In this document: piece after piece, positions 41,930 through 49,822 of the stretch
Layout: each line of letters opens with the position of its first letter
Numbering within the stretch: position 1 is the stretch's first letter
NCBI RefSeq assembly: GCF_001687585.2
Contig: NZ_CP016537.2
Coordinates: 220,001 to 284,000 of the forward strand
Direction: 5' to 3'
Source: Planococcus halocryophilus
GTDB taxonomy: Bacteria > Bacillota > Bacilli > Bacillales_A > Planococcaceae
Length of the DNA: 64,000 nucleotides
The notes under the pieces: model-generated
What the model was told of the DNA's origin: nothing
The model's database searches: none
The model's input: the letters and a program-made list of their open reading frames with translations, nothing else
Made by a program: the position numbers and the translations under genes

Positions 41930-42799
41930 ATGCACAATACTAAACCGATGAAGAATTTTGGTGATTTTGATGAAGCAGCAACGTATATTTTGCAGTTGTT
42001 AAGCAAACAAATCGGTATCAATTCTTTGTTTATTGCTAAAAATGATGGACAGATAAATAATATCCTTAAAGTACATAATACTAACAAGAAACTTGTAGAA
42101 GAAGGTAGTTCGATGCCTCTTATTCAGTCGTATTGTAGTTTGAGTATCAATCATGGTGCATCTCCATTAATTATAGACGATGTTTCAAAAAACGAATTAA
42201 CCCGTAGTATGGAAATCACTAAAAATTACGGACAAGGCACATTTGTAGGTGTTCCAGTTTATTATAGCGATAACACAATATATGGAACGATTTGTGGATT
42301 AGACGATCAATATCACAAACTTTCCGAGGAAGATCTTTATACTTTTGAAGTGATGTCGACATTATTGACCTATGTGTTGGAACTTGAAAAAGCCAATCAA
42401 CAAATCCAAACATTGACTGCGCCGATTGTTCCGATAACCAAAGGTGTAGCAATCGTGCCCGTGATTGGTGAAATTACAGCTGCTCGAGCAGAAGTTATTA
42501 TTAAACACATACTTGAAAAATGTAGTAATGAGCATATGGACTATTTAATTATCGATGTTTCGGGAATAGTGCAAATCAATACTGTCGTTGGGGAATACTT
42601 GCTAAAGCTTGTCGGTATTTTAAAAATAATAGGGGTGACGCCAGTTATTACAGGTATTCAACCTTTTATGGCATTAAAGGTTCCGCATTTTGCGGCAGCT
42701 TTAAAAGATGTATTGATAGAAGCAAACCTCGAAGCAGCATTAAAAAAACTTGGATTTGTATTAATAAAAGAATGCAAAGAAAAACCAGACTTTCGTTGA
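41930..42799 (+). CDS. GAF-STAS protein, RsbR-type sensor
   Basis: A 290-residue protein. An N-terminal GAF-like sensor domain (residues ~10-150, GVPVYYSDNTIYGTICGLDDQ) is joined to a C-terminal STAS domain (residues ~175-285, IVPVIGEITAARAE, YLIIDVSGIVQINTVVGEYL). RsbR-family stressosome proteins have this sensor-STAS layout. In RsbR the STAS domain is phosphorylated on Thr residues; a Thr is present at INTVVG. It may feed into SigB signalling. GGAGG supports the ATG at 41930. It stands alone. Confidence 0.85.
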   Translation: MHNTKPMKNFGDFDEAATYILQLLSKQIGINSLFIAKNDGQINNILKVHNTNKKLVEEGSSMPLIQSYCSLSINHGASPLIIDDVSKNELTRSMEITKNYGQGTFVGVPVYYSDNTIYGTICGLDDQYHKLSEEDLYTFEVMSTLLTYVLELEKANQQIQTLTAPIVPITKGVAIVPVIGEITAARAEVIIKHILEKCSNEHMDYLIIDVSGIVQINTVVGEYLLKLVGILKIIGVTPVITGIQPFMALKVPHFAAALKDVLIEANLEAALKKLGFVLIKECKEKPDFR

Positions 42800-42815
42800 G
42801 AAAGTCTGGTTTTAT
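42781..42815 (+). terminator. Rho-independent terminator overlapping the stop codon
   Basis: AAAACCAGACTTTC and GAAAGTCTGGTTTTA arms; the TGA stop of the GAF-STAS gene lies in the loop. Confidence 0.85.
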
Positions 42816-42847
42816 ATTTTGTTGAAAGGTTGTTTATGTTTATTCTA

Positions 42848-43348
42848 CTAGCTTTCTTTATCAAAAAAGACATGTTTGAGTTCCCAAGTGTCGCCGATTT
42901 CCAACAAGCCAAATGAAAATTGTGCTTGTCGACGTTTATCAGTAGGTGAACCTGGATTGAACAATGTGACACCATCGACTTCTCTCATTACAGGGATATG
43001 AGAATGTCCAAAGACAATAATGTCAACATCGTCGTTAACAAATGTATCAAAAGCTTGTTGTTCAGTAGGCTTTCGGTCACTATCTCCGTGAACGACGCCG
43101 ATTTTTAATTGGCCAAATGTGAAAATCTTTTTGCGTCCGAATTTTTCTAAAATATCCCAGGGATCAACATTACCGGTGACTCCATCAATTTCAGCGTATG
43201 CAGCCAGTTCGTGATAAACGTCCAGTGTTTGCCAATCCCCCGCATGGATAATAAAATCTGCTTTTTCGCATGCTTCAACTAATTGTTGTGGCAGTTTTTT
43301 GGCGCGGAATGGAATATGGGTATCTGAAACAATAACAATGTTCTTCAT
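42848..43348 (-). CDS. Metallophosphoesterase, YfcE/YsnB family
   Basis: A 166-residue two-metal phosphodiesterase. All motifs are in place: VSDTHIP (DxH), IHAGDWQ (GD), VTGNVDPWD (GN-D), VVHGD and FGHSHIPV (GHxH). E. coli YfcE and B. subtilis YsnB are small enzymes of this type with activity on phosphodiesters in vitro; the physiological substrate is unknown. It is monocistronic. Confidence 0.9.
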   Translation of the reverse strand: MKNIVIVSDTHIPFRAKKLPQQLVEACEKADFIIHAGDWQTLDVYHELAAYAEIDGVTGNVDPWDILEKFGRKKIFTFGQLKIGVVHGDSDRKPTEQQAFDTFVNDDVDIIVFGHSHIPVMREVDGVTLFNPGSPTDKRRQAQFSFGLLEIGDTWELKHVFFDKES

Positions 43349-43519
43349 CTAAACGCCTCCAGTCAGTTTCTTTCACTTTACCAAATAAATACCTCAAGGT
43401 CGAAATCTAGCTCTAGTTTCTCGATACTAGTTTGTCAAAAAGATTCAACTCTCATTTTCATGAGTGAAAAGACCTGTTATTCAGAAAGATAAAAACCGTA
43501 TTTTTTGCAAAACATCAAT

Positions 43520-43675
43520 AAAGTATTGGTATTTGCTAGTTTTCTACAAGATTAAAGTAGTTATGATGGATTGAATTCATATAATTCCAATTATATACTG
43601 TTAATAAGAATGTTTGTTGATTATTGGAAAAGAAAGGGAGAGAGTATGAAAAAATTAAAAGTATTGGTATTTGCT
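43520..43675 (+). repeat. 18-bp direct repeat pair around the cell wall hydrolase start
   Basis: AAAGTATTGGTATTTGCT occurs exactly at 43520-43537 (intergenic) and 43658-43675 (signal peptide codons of the cell wall hydrolase), 138 bp apart. The 43349-43645 gap otherwise holds AT-rich sequence without a gene. Confidence 0.7.
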
Positions 43676-44269
43676 TTATTTACAATGTTATTTCTAGGGT
43701 TTTCTCAAACCACTGCTGAAGCGCATGCACCAAATTTACATGTAGGGGTGTCTGGAGAAGATGTAAAAGAACTTCAAACTAAATTGAAAAAATTGGGTTA
43801 CTTCAATACATCAGCTACTGGTTATTATGGGCCAGTAACTAAAAATGCAGTGATCGAATTTCAGCGTGACTTTAATGTATCAGCTACGGGCTTCACGGGT
43901 CCTTTAACACGCGCAAGACTTGCGGAAGTTGATATGATGGCACATGTTGTAAACGGAGAAGCACGAGGAGAAAGTTATACAGGACAAGTAGCAGTAGCAG
44001 CTGTCATTTTGAACCGTATCGATTCGTCTAAATTCCCGAACAATACATACAATGTTATTTTTCAGCGCAATGCATTTACGGCTGTAAATGATGGCCAATT
44101 CAACTACCAGCCAAACGCTTCGGCTTATCAAGCTGTAAAGACTGCTGTTAAAGGATCAGATCCTTCTTTAGGAGCAACTTATTATTACAATCCAAGAGGC
44201 GTTACAGATACTTGGATTTTCTCACGTACAACGATTACCAAAATCGGCAAACATGTATTTGCAAAATAA
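43646..44269 (+). CDS. Cell wall hydrolase with peptidoglycan-binding domain (SleB-like)
   Basis: A 207-residue secreted protein. Signal peptide MKKLKVLVFALFTMLFLGFS...AEA, then a PG_binding_1 domain (GVSGEDVKELQTKLKKLGYF...GPLTRARL), then a Hydrolase_2/SleB catalytic domain. Catalytic-type Glu is in HVVNGEARGESYTGQVAVAAV, and YYNPRGVTDTWIFSR matches SleB/CwlJ. In spore formers SleB degrades the spore cortex, but similar enzymes also act in vegetative cells. AAAGGGAGAG supports this start over 43571. A terminator follows. Confidence 0.9.
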   Translation: MKKLKVLVFALFTMLFLGFSQTTAEAHAPNLHVGVSGEDVKELQTKLKKLGYFNTSATGYYGPVTKNAVIEFQRDFNVSATGFTGPLTRARLAEVDMMAHVVNGEARGESYTGQVAVAAVILNRIDSSKFPNNTYNVIFQRNAFTAVNDGQFNYQPNASAYQAVKTAVKGSDPSLGATYYYNPRGVTDTWIFSRTTITKIGKHVFAK

Positions 44270-44276
44270 ATAAAAG

Positions 44277-44305
44277 AATCGCTCTGTCAAAACAGAGCGA
44301 TTTTT
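44277..44305 (+). terminator. Rho-independent terminator
   Basis: AATCGCTCTG and CAGAGCGATT arms with TCAAAA loop, followed by TTTTT. Confidence 0.9.
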
Positions 44306-44372
44306 TTATGGGATGAATTAGCATGTAGAAAAGGCTATACTGAATTAGGAACTAACGAGAGGTGGAACACAA

Positions 44373-44720
44373 ATGACTGAAAATAATGCGGCGCAATTGG
44401 CGCCAAAAACATGTAGCATTGAAAGACTTGTAACGAATAAACAAGACGTAGAAAAAGTATTGCTCGGTAAGAAAATAGCAACACGTCGAAATGGCCGCTA
44501 TGCAGATGTTGGAGAAATTATGGTACTTGAAGATAAGAAATTCTTAGTAGACCGTGTATACCAACAAACACTTGGGGAGTTAACGGATGAAATCGTAGCA
44601 GGAGAAGGGTATGCGACTGTTGAGGAATACAAACAAGCGATATTGTCTACTCATGCGGGTATGCCTTGGTTGCCACAGATGACTGTCTGGGTTCACGAAT
44701 TTCATTTAACGGAAGAGTAA
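44373..44720 (+). CDS. ASCH-like domain protein
   Basis: A 115-residue soluble protein, ...SIERLVTNKQDVEKVLLGKKIATRRNGRYADVGEIMVL..., with the PUA/ASCH-like layout (basic K-T-R-R-N-G loop, then a strand with VWVHEFHL at the end). ASCH proteins are thought to bind RNA or act on nucleosides, but no role is set for this branch. The next gene begins 8 nt downstream, so they probably share a transcript. Confidence 0.65.
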   Translation: MTENNAAQLAPKTCSIERLVTNKQDVEKVLLGKKIATRRNGRYADVGEIMVLEDKKFLVDRVYQQTLGELTDEIVAGEGYATVEEYKQAILSTHAGMPWLPQMTVWVHEFHLTEE

Positions 44721-44727
44721 GCACGAG

Positions 44728-45159
44728 ATGTACACACTCATTTTGTTTGCTCATATCTTAAGTGCGGTTTTATCGATTGGACCGTTCTTTGTGCTTCTTC
44801 CTTTAGTTAAGCGAATGGAGACTGCCTCCGGCGATGTTCTTCTGGCACATATTATTACGTTTAAATCGGCAACACGCCTTGTAAAACATGCGGGGCATGT
44901 ATTAGTAACAACGGGTGTTTTGTTGATTTGGCAAGGCCCGTGGGGATGGGGAACTTCGTGGATACTAGGCACTATAGGAGTTATGGTGGCTTCCGTGTTT
45001 TTCTTAGCACGTGCATTTACACCAACCCTTCGTAAGTTTAATGACGAGAAATTTAATCATTTAACATTGGTTAAAAAGTTAAATCGCTCTTTATGGATTT
45101 ATATCTTTTTATTAGTACTGATGATGTGGTTTATGGTAGATAAGCCACTGTTATGGTGA
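44728..45159 (+). CDS. DUF2269-like small membrane protein
   Basis: A 143-residue membrane protein with four helices: YTLILFAHILSAVLSIGPFFVL, then ~55-75 around AGHVLVTTGVLLIWQGPWG, ~80-97 and ~117-135. The His in the first helix and the GP motif resemble DUF2269-type proteins. Role unknown. It follows the ASCH-like gene by 8 nt. Confidence 0.65.
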   Translation: MYTLILFAHILSAVLSIGPFFVLLPLVKRMETASGDVLLAHIITFKSATRLVKHAGHVLVTTGVLLIWQGPWGWGTSWILGTIGVMVASVFFLARAFTPTLRKFNDEKFNHLTLVKKLNRSLWIYIFLLVLMMWFMVDKPLLW

Positions 45160-45235
45160 TGAAACGGGACGGCTCTATGGGGTCGTCCTTTTTGGCGTTT
45201 GTAGACGGAATTATCTATTATTAATTAGCTTACAG

Positions 45236-45264
45236 TTGACAAACCTGCTTGGATTTAATAAGAT
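45236..45264 (+). promoter_or_regulatory. SigA promoter of the trpEG operon
   Basis: TTGACA (45236-45241), 17-bp spacer, TAAGAT (45259-45264). Transcription would begin near 45271, giving a ~385-nt leader before trpE. Confidence 0.8.
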
Positions 45265-45270
45265 GAGCAC

Positions 45271-45598
45271 AACCTTTTTGTACGGATTGCGGTAGAAGGT
45301 GTCGGGAGCGACATCGCCGAATTCTAGTTGAGAAGAGTATAGTAGAGCTAAATCGATGAATAAGAAAAGTAGCACAGATCAACCTCTCAAAGAGAGCCAG
45401 TGGCAGGTGGAAACTGGTGGGGTGTCTGAGTGAATGGGCTTATGAGTGATTCTTTGAACAAGCAGTAGAAGAGTCCGTTTCCCTACGTTATCGGGGATAG
45501 AGTGAAAGCTGTAACAGCTTTAACATGAGGTGGTACCACGGTTAATCCGTCCTCTGCAAGGAACAATTCTGTTTCTTGCAGGGGACTTTTTTGTTTTT
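45271..45598 (+). promoter_or_regulatory. T-box leader, tRNA-Trp specific
   Basis: Standard T-box parts are in order. Stem I begins near 45355 (GATGAATAAGAAAAGTAG), the AG-bulge/distal region is AGAGAGCCAGTGGCAGGTGG, and the specifier loop reads GAA-TGG, placing UGG (Trp) at 45435-45437. The antiterminator T-box sequence AGGTGGTACCACGG is at 45528-45541. A terminator follows: GTCCTCTGCAAG and CTTGCAGGGGAC arms, then TTTTTT, at 45549-45594. Uncharged tRNA-Trp would allow read-through into trpE. About 85 nt precede Stem I and contain an extra hairpin (GGTGTCG/CGACATC at 45298-45315). Confidence 0.93.
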
Positions 45599-45655
45599 AA
45601 CAGGTAGGAAAAATGCAAGACTAACGGCGTTTTTCAGAAATGGAGATGAGTTGAG

Positions 45656-47005
45656 ATGAGTAAAGAAATGAAGACGAGAAAAATTGATGGGGATTCGTTA
45701 ACACCCATTGCTGTGTTTAATCGATTAACAGGAGAACGCAAATGCTTGCTTGAAAGTTCATTAAAGACCAGTATGACAGGTCGTTATTCTTTTATTGGAG
45801 CAAACCCGACGGTCGGTTATATCGGACAGGGCCAACAATTACGAGAAGTTGATTTTCAGACAGGTACCGAAAACATACATGAAGGAAAACCGTTGGAACT
45901 TATCAAGAAATTAATGCCGCGTTATGACGCGGAAGTAGAGGGGCTTCCTTTTACAGGTGGAGCTCTTGGCTATATTGGGTATGATGCGATTCAAGTTTAT
46001 GAACCAATTAAAGCGCCAAAAAAAGACAGTCTTCAAATGCCGGATATCCATCTGCAGATTTACGAGACGATTGTAGTATTTGATCACGTAAAAAATGATG
46101 TGACCATTTTATCGTTTGAAGATAAGTTAGATGAAATTGAGCAGCAATTAGCTGTTCCTGAAAATTCGGAGACAACAGACCAACAATCACTGCAATTCTA
46201 TTCCAAAACGAGCGATGCTTTTTTCCGCAACCAAGTAGAGCAAGCAAAAGATCACATCCGTAAAGGTGATGTTTTTCAATTGGTATTGTCGCAGCGCTTG
46301 TCTGCCAGTTACAAAGGAGATGCTTTTACACTGTACCGTAAATTGCGTAAGCAAAATCCATCGCCTTATCAATTTTTCATTGATTTCGATGGATATGCAG
46401 TGGTCGGAGCTTCACCAGAAAGCCTCTTGACGATACGTGATAGTCATATGATTACAAATCCGATTGCCGGCACACGTAAACGTGGAAAAACGGATAGTGA
46501 AGACAATCGTTTAGCAGAAGAGCTGGCTGGCGATGAGAAAGAACAAGCTGAGCATAAAATGCTTGTAGATCTCAGCCGTAACGATGTAGGGCGCGTCGCG
46601 CAAATTGGAACGGTAGACGTACCAAAGTATATGGTCATTGAGAAATATCAACATGTGATGCACCTGGTGTCAGAAGTAACAGGAGAACTCGACCCGAAGA
46701 TGCACCCACTCGATGCATTGGTATCGTGTTTACCTGCTGGCACGGTTTCAGGAGCTCCTAAAGTTCGCGCCATGCAATTGATACAGGAGTTTGAAGAAGA
46801 GCGCAGAGGTGTTTACGGTGGGGCTATCGGTTATTTAGGGTTTAATGGAAATCTTGATGTGGCACTCGCCATTCGGACCTTTGTCGTTAAAGATGAAATG
46901 GTTCATGTTCAAGCAGGAGCAGGCATTGTGTTTGACTCAGACCCGCAAGCAGAATATGAGGAAACTCTTCACAAAGCGCGTTCACTTACGGAGGTGTTCG
47001 GATGA
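45656..47005 (+). CDS. trpE: Anthranilate synthase component I
   Basis: TrpE converts chorismate and ammonia (from TrpG) to anthranilate, the first step of tryptophan synthesis. The 449-residue product has the N-terminal Trp feedback-type motif CLLESSLKT and GRYSFIGANP. Its C-terminal chorismate-binding domain has SPYQFFIDFDGYAVVGASPE, ITNPIAGTRKRG and PAGTVSGAPKVRAMQ. Its Trp T-box leader favours TrpE over the related PabB. It is somewhat shorter than B. subtilis TrpE (515). It overlaps trpG by 4 nt (ATGA). Confidence 0.93.
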   Translation: MSKEMKTRKIDGDSLTPIAVFNRLTGERKCLLESSLKTSMTGRYSFIGANPTVGYIGQGQQLREVDFQTGTENIHEGKPLELIKKLMPRYDAEVEGLPFTGGALGYIGYDAIQVYEPIKAPKKDSLQMPDIHLQIYETIVVFDHVKNDVTILSFEDKLDEIEQQLAVPENSETTDQQSLQFYSKTSDAFFRNQVEQAKDHIRKGDVFQLVLSQRLSASYKGDAFTLYRKLRKQNPSPYQFFIDFDGYAVVGASPESLLTIRDSHMITNPIAGTRKRGKTDSEDNRLAEELAGDEKEQAEHKMLVDLSRNDVGRVAQIGTVDVPKYMVIEKYQHVMHLVSEVTGELDPKMHPLDALVSCLPAGTVSGAPKVRAMQLIQEFEEERRGVYGGAIGYLGFNGNLDVALAIRTFVVKDEMVHVQAGAGIVFDSDPQAEYEETLHKARSLTEVFG

Positions 47006-47595
47006 TTTTATTAATCGATCACTATGACTCGTTTACGTATAATATTTATCAAGCTGTCGCTGCAATGGACGTCGAAGTGGAAGTAGTGCGTTATGGTGTT
47101 TTAACACTCGATGAAATTAAAGGAAAAAATCCTCAAGCAATTATTCTATCGCCAGGGCCTGGCCACCCGCGAGAATTGCCCGAATCGATTGAGCTAATTC
47201 AAGAATTGTACACGTCTGTTCCAATTTTGGGGATTTGTCTGGGTCAACAATTAATTGGAGCTGCTTTTGGCGGGAACGTTGTTGAAGCACCGTTTATCCG
47301 CCATGGCAAAGTATCGGATGTATCGCATAGTCAACAAGGATTGTTTAAAAATATGCCGTTGCCACTACCAGTCATGCGCTACCATTCACTTGTGTTAGAG
47401 CCGGAAACATTGGCTAGTTGTTTAGAAGTCCAATCAAAAGCACTCGATGACGATACCATTATGGCCGTAAAACACAAGGAATACCCGGTATACGGAATTC
47501 AATTTCACCCGGAATCCATCGGTACGCCAGACGGAGTCGAATTGATGAAAGAATTTATTGTACAAAGTCGTCAAGAAGCGACGAATCAGCGATAG
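47002..47595 (+). CDS. trpG: Anthranilate synthase glutamine amidotransferase component
   Basis: TrpG/PabA releases ammonia from glutamine for TrpE. The 197-residue product has the class I amidotransferase triad: Cys in LGICLGQQLIGAAFGG, His and Glu in YGIQFHPESIGTP. The start IDHYDSFTYNIYQ matches the family. In Bacillales this subunit may also serve para-aminobenzoate synthesis. No trpD, C, F, B or A follows; a bidirectional terminator ends the operon. Confidence 0.94.
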   Translation: MILLIDHYDSFTYNIYQAVAAMDVEVEVVRYGVLTLDEIKGKNPQAIILSPGPGHPRELPESIELIQELYTSVPILGICLGQQLIGAAFGGNVVEAPFIRHGKVSDVSHSQQGLFKNMPLPLPVMRYHSLVLEPETLASCLEVQSKALDDDTIMAVKHKEYPVYGIQFHPESIGTPDGVELMKEFIVQSRQEATNQR

Positions 47596-47601
47596 AACAT
47601 A

Positions 47602-47643
47602 AATACCCCTTAAGCCTAAACGGCTTAAGGGGTATTATTTTTT
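47602..47643. terminator. Bidirectional terminator
   Basis: AATACCCCTTAAGCC and GGCTTAAGGGGTATT with a TAAAC loop, then ATTTTTT. It separates trpG from the convergent DDAH-like gene. Confidence 0.92.
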
Positions 47644-48496
47644 AAGAACGAATTAATGGCATTGTGCAGCAACGAAAAGCGCCGCCGGATTTAATAATTT
47701 CAGAATAATCGACTTCAATGACGTGAAAACCGCGAGCAGTCAAATGCTTGTTCACCTGCACGTTTTGCGGTTGACTGAACACTTTTCGATCCCCAATTGA
47801 TAGTACATTCGTACCCAATGCAAACTGTTCTTTTTCATTAACGCGTATTAACGTATAACGTTCAGCGAGCATGCGAACCGTAGCTGCATCGAGTGCTTCC
47901 GGGAAAATTAGCGCTTCAGTTGGAGACAAGATATTAAAGACGCAATCCAAGTGTAAGTATTTTTCATTAAAAGAAATGGGAACGATTTCGAAATCGCGTA
48001 GTTCGGCTTGCAGTTTTTGAATGGCTTTTTTAGAAGTTCGACTACTAACCCCAATAAAGACCGTATCTCGGTCAATGATGACGTCGCCGCCTTCAATTCT
48101 GTGACCCGCTAATCGTTTGAAGTTAACGTGATGAGTTTCCATCCACTTTTCAAGCTCTTGTTCTTCACCTTGGCGAATATCAGAAGCCATTTCACTTATG
48201 AATACCGTATCACCAATGGTAAAGCCGATGTCACGTGTGAAAACTTGTTCAGGATACTTCTCCGTTGGCTCAATCAAATCTGTGTGAACGCCATTTTCGA
48301 TTAATGCTTGAACAAATGTACTGTGTTGATGGAGTGCTTTGTCTACATCAATATTTTCATCTTTGTATCTTTTTTGAACATCATTGATGACATCTTTTAT
48401 TTCCATAAAACGAGGGGGACATAACAAAACCCGTCGGAGCGGATCGTATTCACTTTGGCTGTGAGCGGATAAACTTTCTTTTGTTGTTGTAGCCAT
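47642..48496 (-). CDS. Dimethylarginine dimethylaminohydrolase/arginine deiminase-like protein (YkgA-like)
   Basis: A 284-residue guanidino-group-modifying enzyme. It has the N-terminal EYDPLRRVLLCPP, then TRDIGFTIGD, HRIEGGDVIID (catalytic Glu region), KYLHLDCVFNIL (catalytic His) and a C-terminal SGGAFRCCTMPLIR (nucleophile Cys). This is the set in DDAH and in B. subtilis YkgA. It probably hydrolyses arginine or a methylated/related guanidine; which one is unclear. GGAGG precedes the ATG at 48496; the longer frame to 48655 overlaps the divergent gene and is not supported. Confidence 0.85.
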   Translation of the reverse strand: MATTTKESLSAHSQSEYDPLRRVLLCPPRFMEIKDVINDVQKRYKDENIDVDKALHQHSTFVQALIENGVHTDLIEPTEKYPEQVFTRDIGFTIGDTVFISEMASDIRQGEEQELEKWMETHHVNFKRLAGHRIEGGDVIIDRDTVFIGVSSRTSKKAIQKLQAELRDFEIVPISFNEKYLHLDCVFNILSPTEALIFPEALDAATVRMLAERYTLIRVNEKEQFALGTNVLSIGDRKVFSQPQNVQVNKHLTARGFHVIEVDYSEIIKSGGAFRCCTMPLIRS

Positions 48497-48637
48497 ATTA
48501 TTTCCTCCAAAAAAACATAGTTGGTACTTTACTATTCCTTTTGAAAAGAGAATTAAAACATGATTATTAATAGAAGATGCACAAAAGCTGTAGAAAATGA
48601 GAAAATAAAATGAGTTTAACAAAGGGGGAATAACTTC

Positions 48638-49081
48638 GTGGAAATTATTCAACAAAATGCGTCAGAAGACCGTGAGTTTATACGAAAAAAAGTGATTGAA
48701 CACAACATGGCTAATTTAGCTGCAGAAGTAGAATCTCCAATTGAGCAAATGAATTTTATTGTGCGCAATGAAGAAGGGGAGGTTGTAGGGGGCTTAACGA
48801 CTACAAGTTTCTGGAAAAGCTTACATATCGATTTTTTATGGGTAGAGCCTTCAATTAGAGGTCAGCGCGTAGCGGAAAAGCTAATGGCTCAAGTCGAAGT
48901 TTATGCACGCAGTAAAAAGTACAGAGTGATGATTGTTGATACCTTCAGTTTTCAAGCACCTGAATTTTATAAGAAGCAAGGTTTCGCAGAATTTGGTCGA
49001 GTGAACGATCACCCAGAAGGACATAGCCATCATTATTTTGAAAAGTGGCTTGTTGATCCTACTGAGATTAAAAAGCAATAA
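48638..49081 (+). CDS. GNAT family N-acetyltransferase
   Basis: A 147-residue acetyl-CoA-dependent transferase. The acetyl-CoA binding motif is VEPSIRGQRVAEKLM (RGxGxA-like, with Gln-Arg-Val), and the closing FYKKQGFAEFGRV is typical of GNAT motif B. The start is a GTG at 48638 after AGGGGG. It diverges from the DDAH-like gene. Acceptor unknown. Confidence 0.87.
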   Translation: MEIIQQNASEDREFIRKKVIEHNMANLAAEVESPIEQMNFIVRNEEGEVVGGLTTTSFWKSLHIDFLWVEPSIRGQRVAEKLMAQVEVYARSKKYRVMIVDTFSFQAPEFYKKQGFAEFGRVNDHPEGHSHHYFEKWLVDPTEIKKQ

Positions 49082-49083
49082 AA

Positions 49084-49137
49084 AAGAGCCTTGGAAATTT
49101 TTCAATATATCTAGAAATTTTCAAGTATGGGCTTTAT
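49084..49137 (+). terminator. Long terminator-like hairpin after the acetyltransferase gene
   Basis: AAAGAGCCTTGGAAATTT and AAATTTTCAAGTATGGGCTTT fold into an imperfect long stem. The T run is short. Confidence 0.5.
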
Positions 49138-49154
49138 GACTGGCTGCTTTTTCA

Positions 49155-49290
49155 AAATTTATTGAATGTAGCGGAAGGCGGCGACTCCAACGGTAGCAGC
49201 ACGAGCTGGAGCCACTGAACTGAGCGAAGCGAAGGAAGCGGCAGAAGCCGTGCCCGTGGAACGCGTCCGCCTGAAGCGAAATGGATGTAA
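49155..49290. repeat. Bacillales-type intergenic GACTCC element
   Basis: GC-rich, with GGCGGCGACTCC, GAGCGAAGCGAAGGAAGC and GTGGAACGCGTCCGCC blocks. These relate to the reverse complement of 53080-53225 (GGCGACTCCTGCGG, GAGGAGGCTCAGCG, CGCGGAAAGCGTCC). Composition differs strongly from the AT-rich flanks. The 264-bp gap contains no gene. Confidence 0.65.
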
Positions 49291-49310
49291 GGAATAACTT
49301 TTCAACCAAT

Positions 49311-49343
49311 AAAAAAAAGGAAGCCCGCGGGCTTCCTTTTTTT
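49311..49343. terminator. Bidirectional terminator
   Basis: AAAAAAAAGGAAGCCC and GGGCTTCCTTTTTTT around GC. Confidence 0.9.
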
Positions 49344-49344
49344 A

Positions 49345-49728
49345 CTATTCTTGGTCTTTATAAAACACTTTGTCTACGTTGTATCTAGCTTTATGAGCGT
49401 TGATTAAATACGTTTCGTAAATTTCGCGCTCCATTGGATCTTCAACGAAAGAAACCGTAATACGGTAAACTTCTTCACGGTGATTTTTCAATGGTGATAC
49501 TGAATCTTCAAAATGCTTTTTCACACGTTGACGTAGTTTGCGGGCTTTCCCGACAAACAATAGCTCGCCACTATGGTTGAAAAATTGAATAATGCCGCCT
49601 TTATCGCGTGGAATATCGTACAAATCGATAAAGCCGAATAATGGTTTAATGACAGCTTCGTCACCTATAATTTCTTGCTTGCGCTGTGTAATCGTCACAT
49701 CAGCTTTTGGTGGTTGAATATTAATCAT
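49345..49728 (-). CDS. GIY-YIG-like nuclease domain protein
   Basis: A 127-residue protein with a variant GIY-YIG domain: GGIIQFFNHSGELLFVGKAR with the UvrC-like KLRQRVKKHFEDS that follows (basic catalytic Arg region) and a Glu in DPMEREIYETYLINAHKARYN. First and second signature halves are changed to GIIQFF and LFVGKA, as in UvrC N-terminal domains. It stands alone without the rest of UvrC. The start is ambiguous between ATG 49728 and GTG 49737. Confidence 0.8.
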   Translation of the reverse strand: MINIQPPKADVTITQRKQEIIGDEAVIKPLFGFIDLYDIPRDKGGIIQFFNHSGELLFVGKARKLRQRVKKHFEDSVSPLKNHREEVYRITVSFVEDPMEREIYETYLINAHKARYNVDKVFYKDQE

Positions 49729-49770
49729 GCTTATCACGTCCTCTAGTTATCGTATTGCCTATTTTAACAC

Positions 49771-49802
49771 AAAAAAGAGCGAAAATCCATTCGCTCTTTT
49801 TT
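49771..49802. terminator. Terminator between tandem minus-strand genes
   Basis: AAAAAAGAGCGAA and TTCGCTCTTTTTT with an AATCCA loop. It ends the 49823-50470 gene. Confidence 0.9.
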
Positions 49803-49822
49803 ACTGTAGATTCCAGTCTTTC

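Noticed and set aside
45319..45324. GAATTC in the trp leader as a Phe specifier (GAA-UUC)
   Set aside because: It precedes Stem I. The GAA-TGG at 45432-45437 sits after the AG-bulge region, where the specifier belongs, and agrees with trpEG function.
48497..48655. 53-residue N-terminal extension of the DDAH-like protein
   Set aside because: It overlaps the divergent acetyltransferase start and lacks a ribosome binding site; GGAGG marks the start at 48496.
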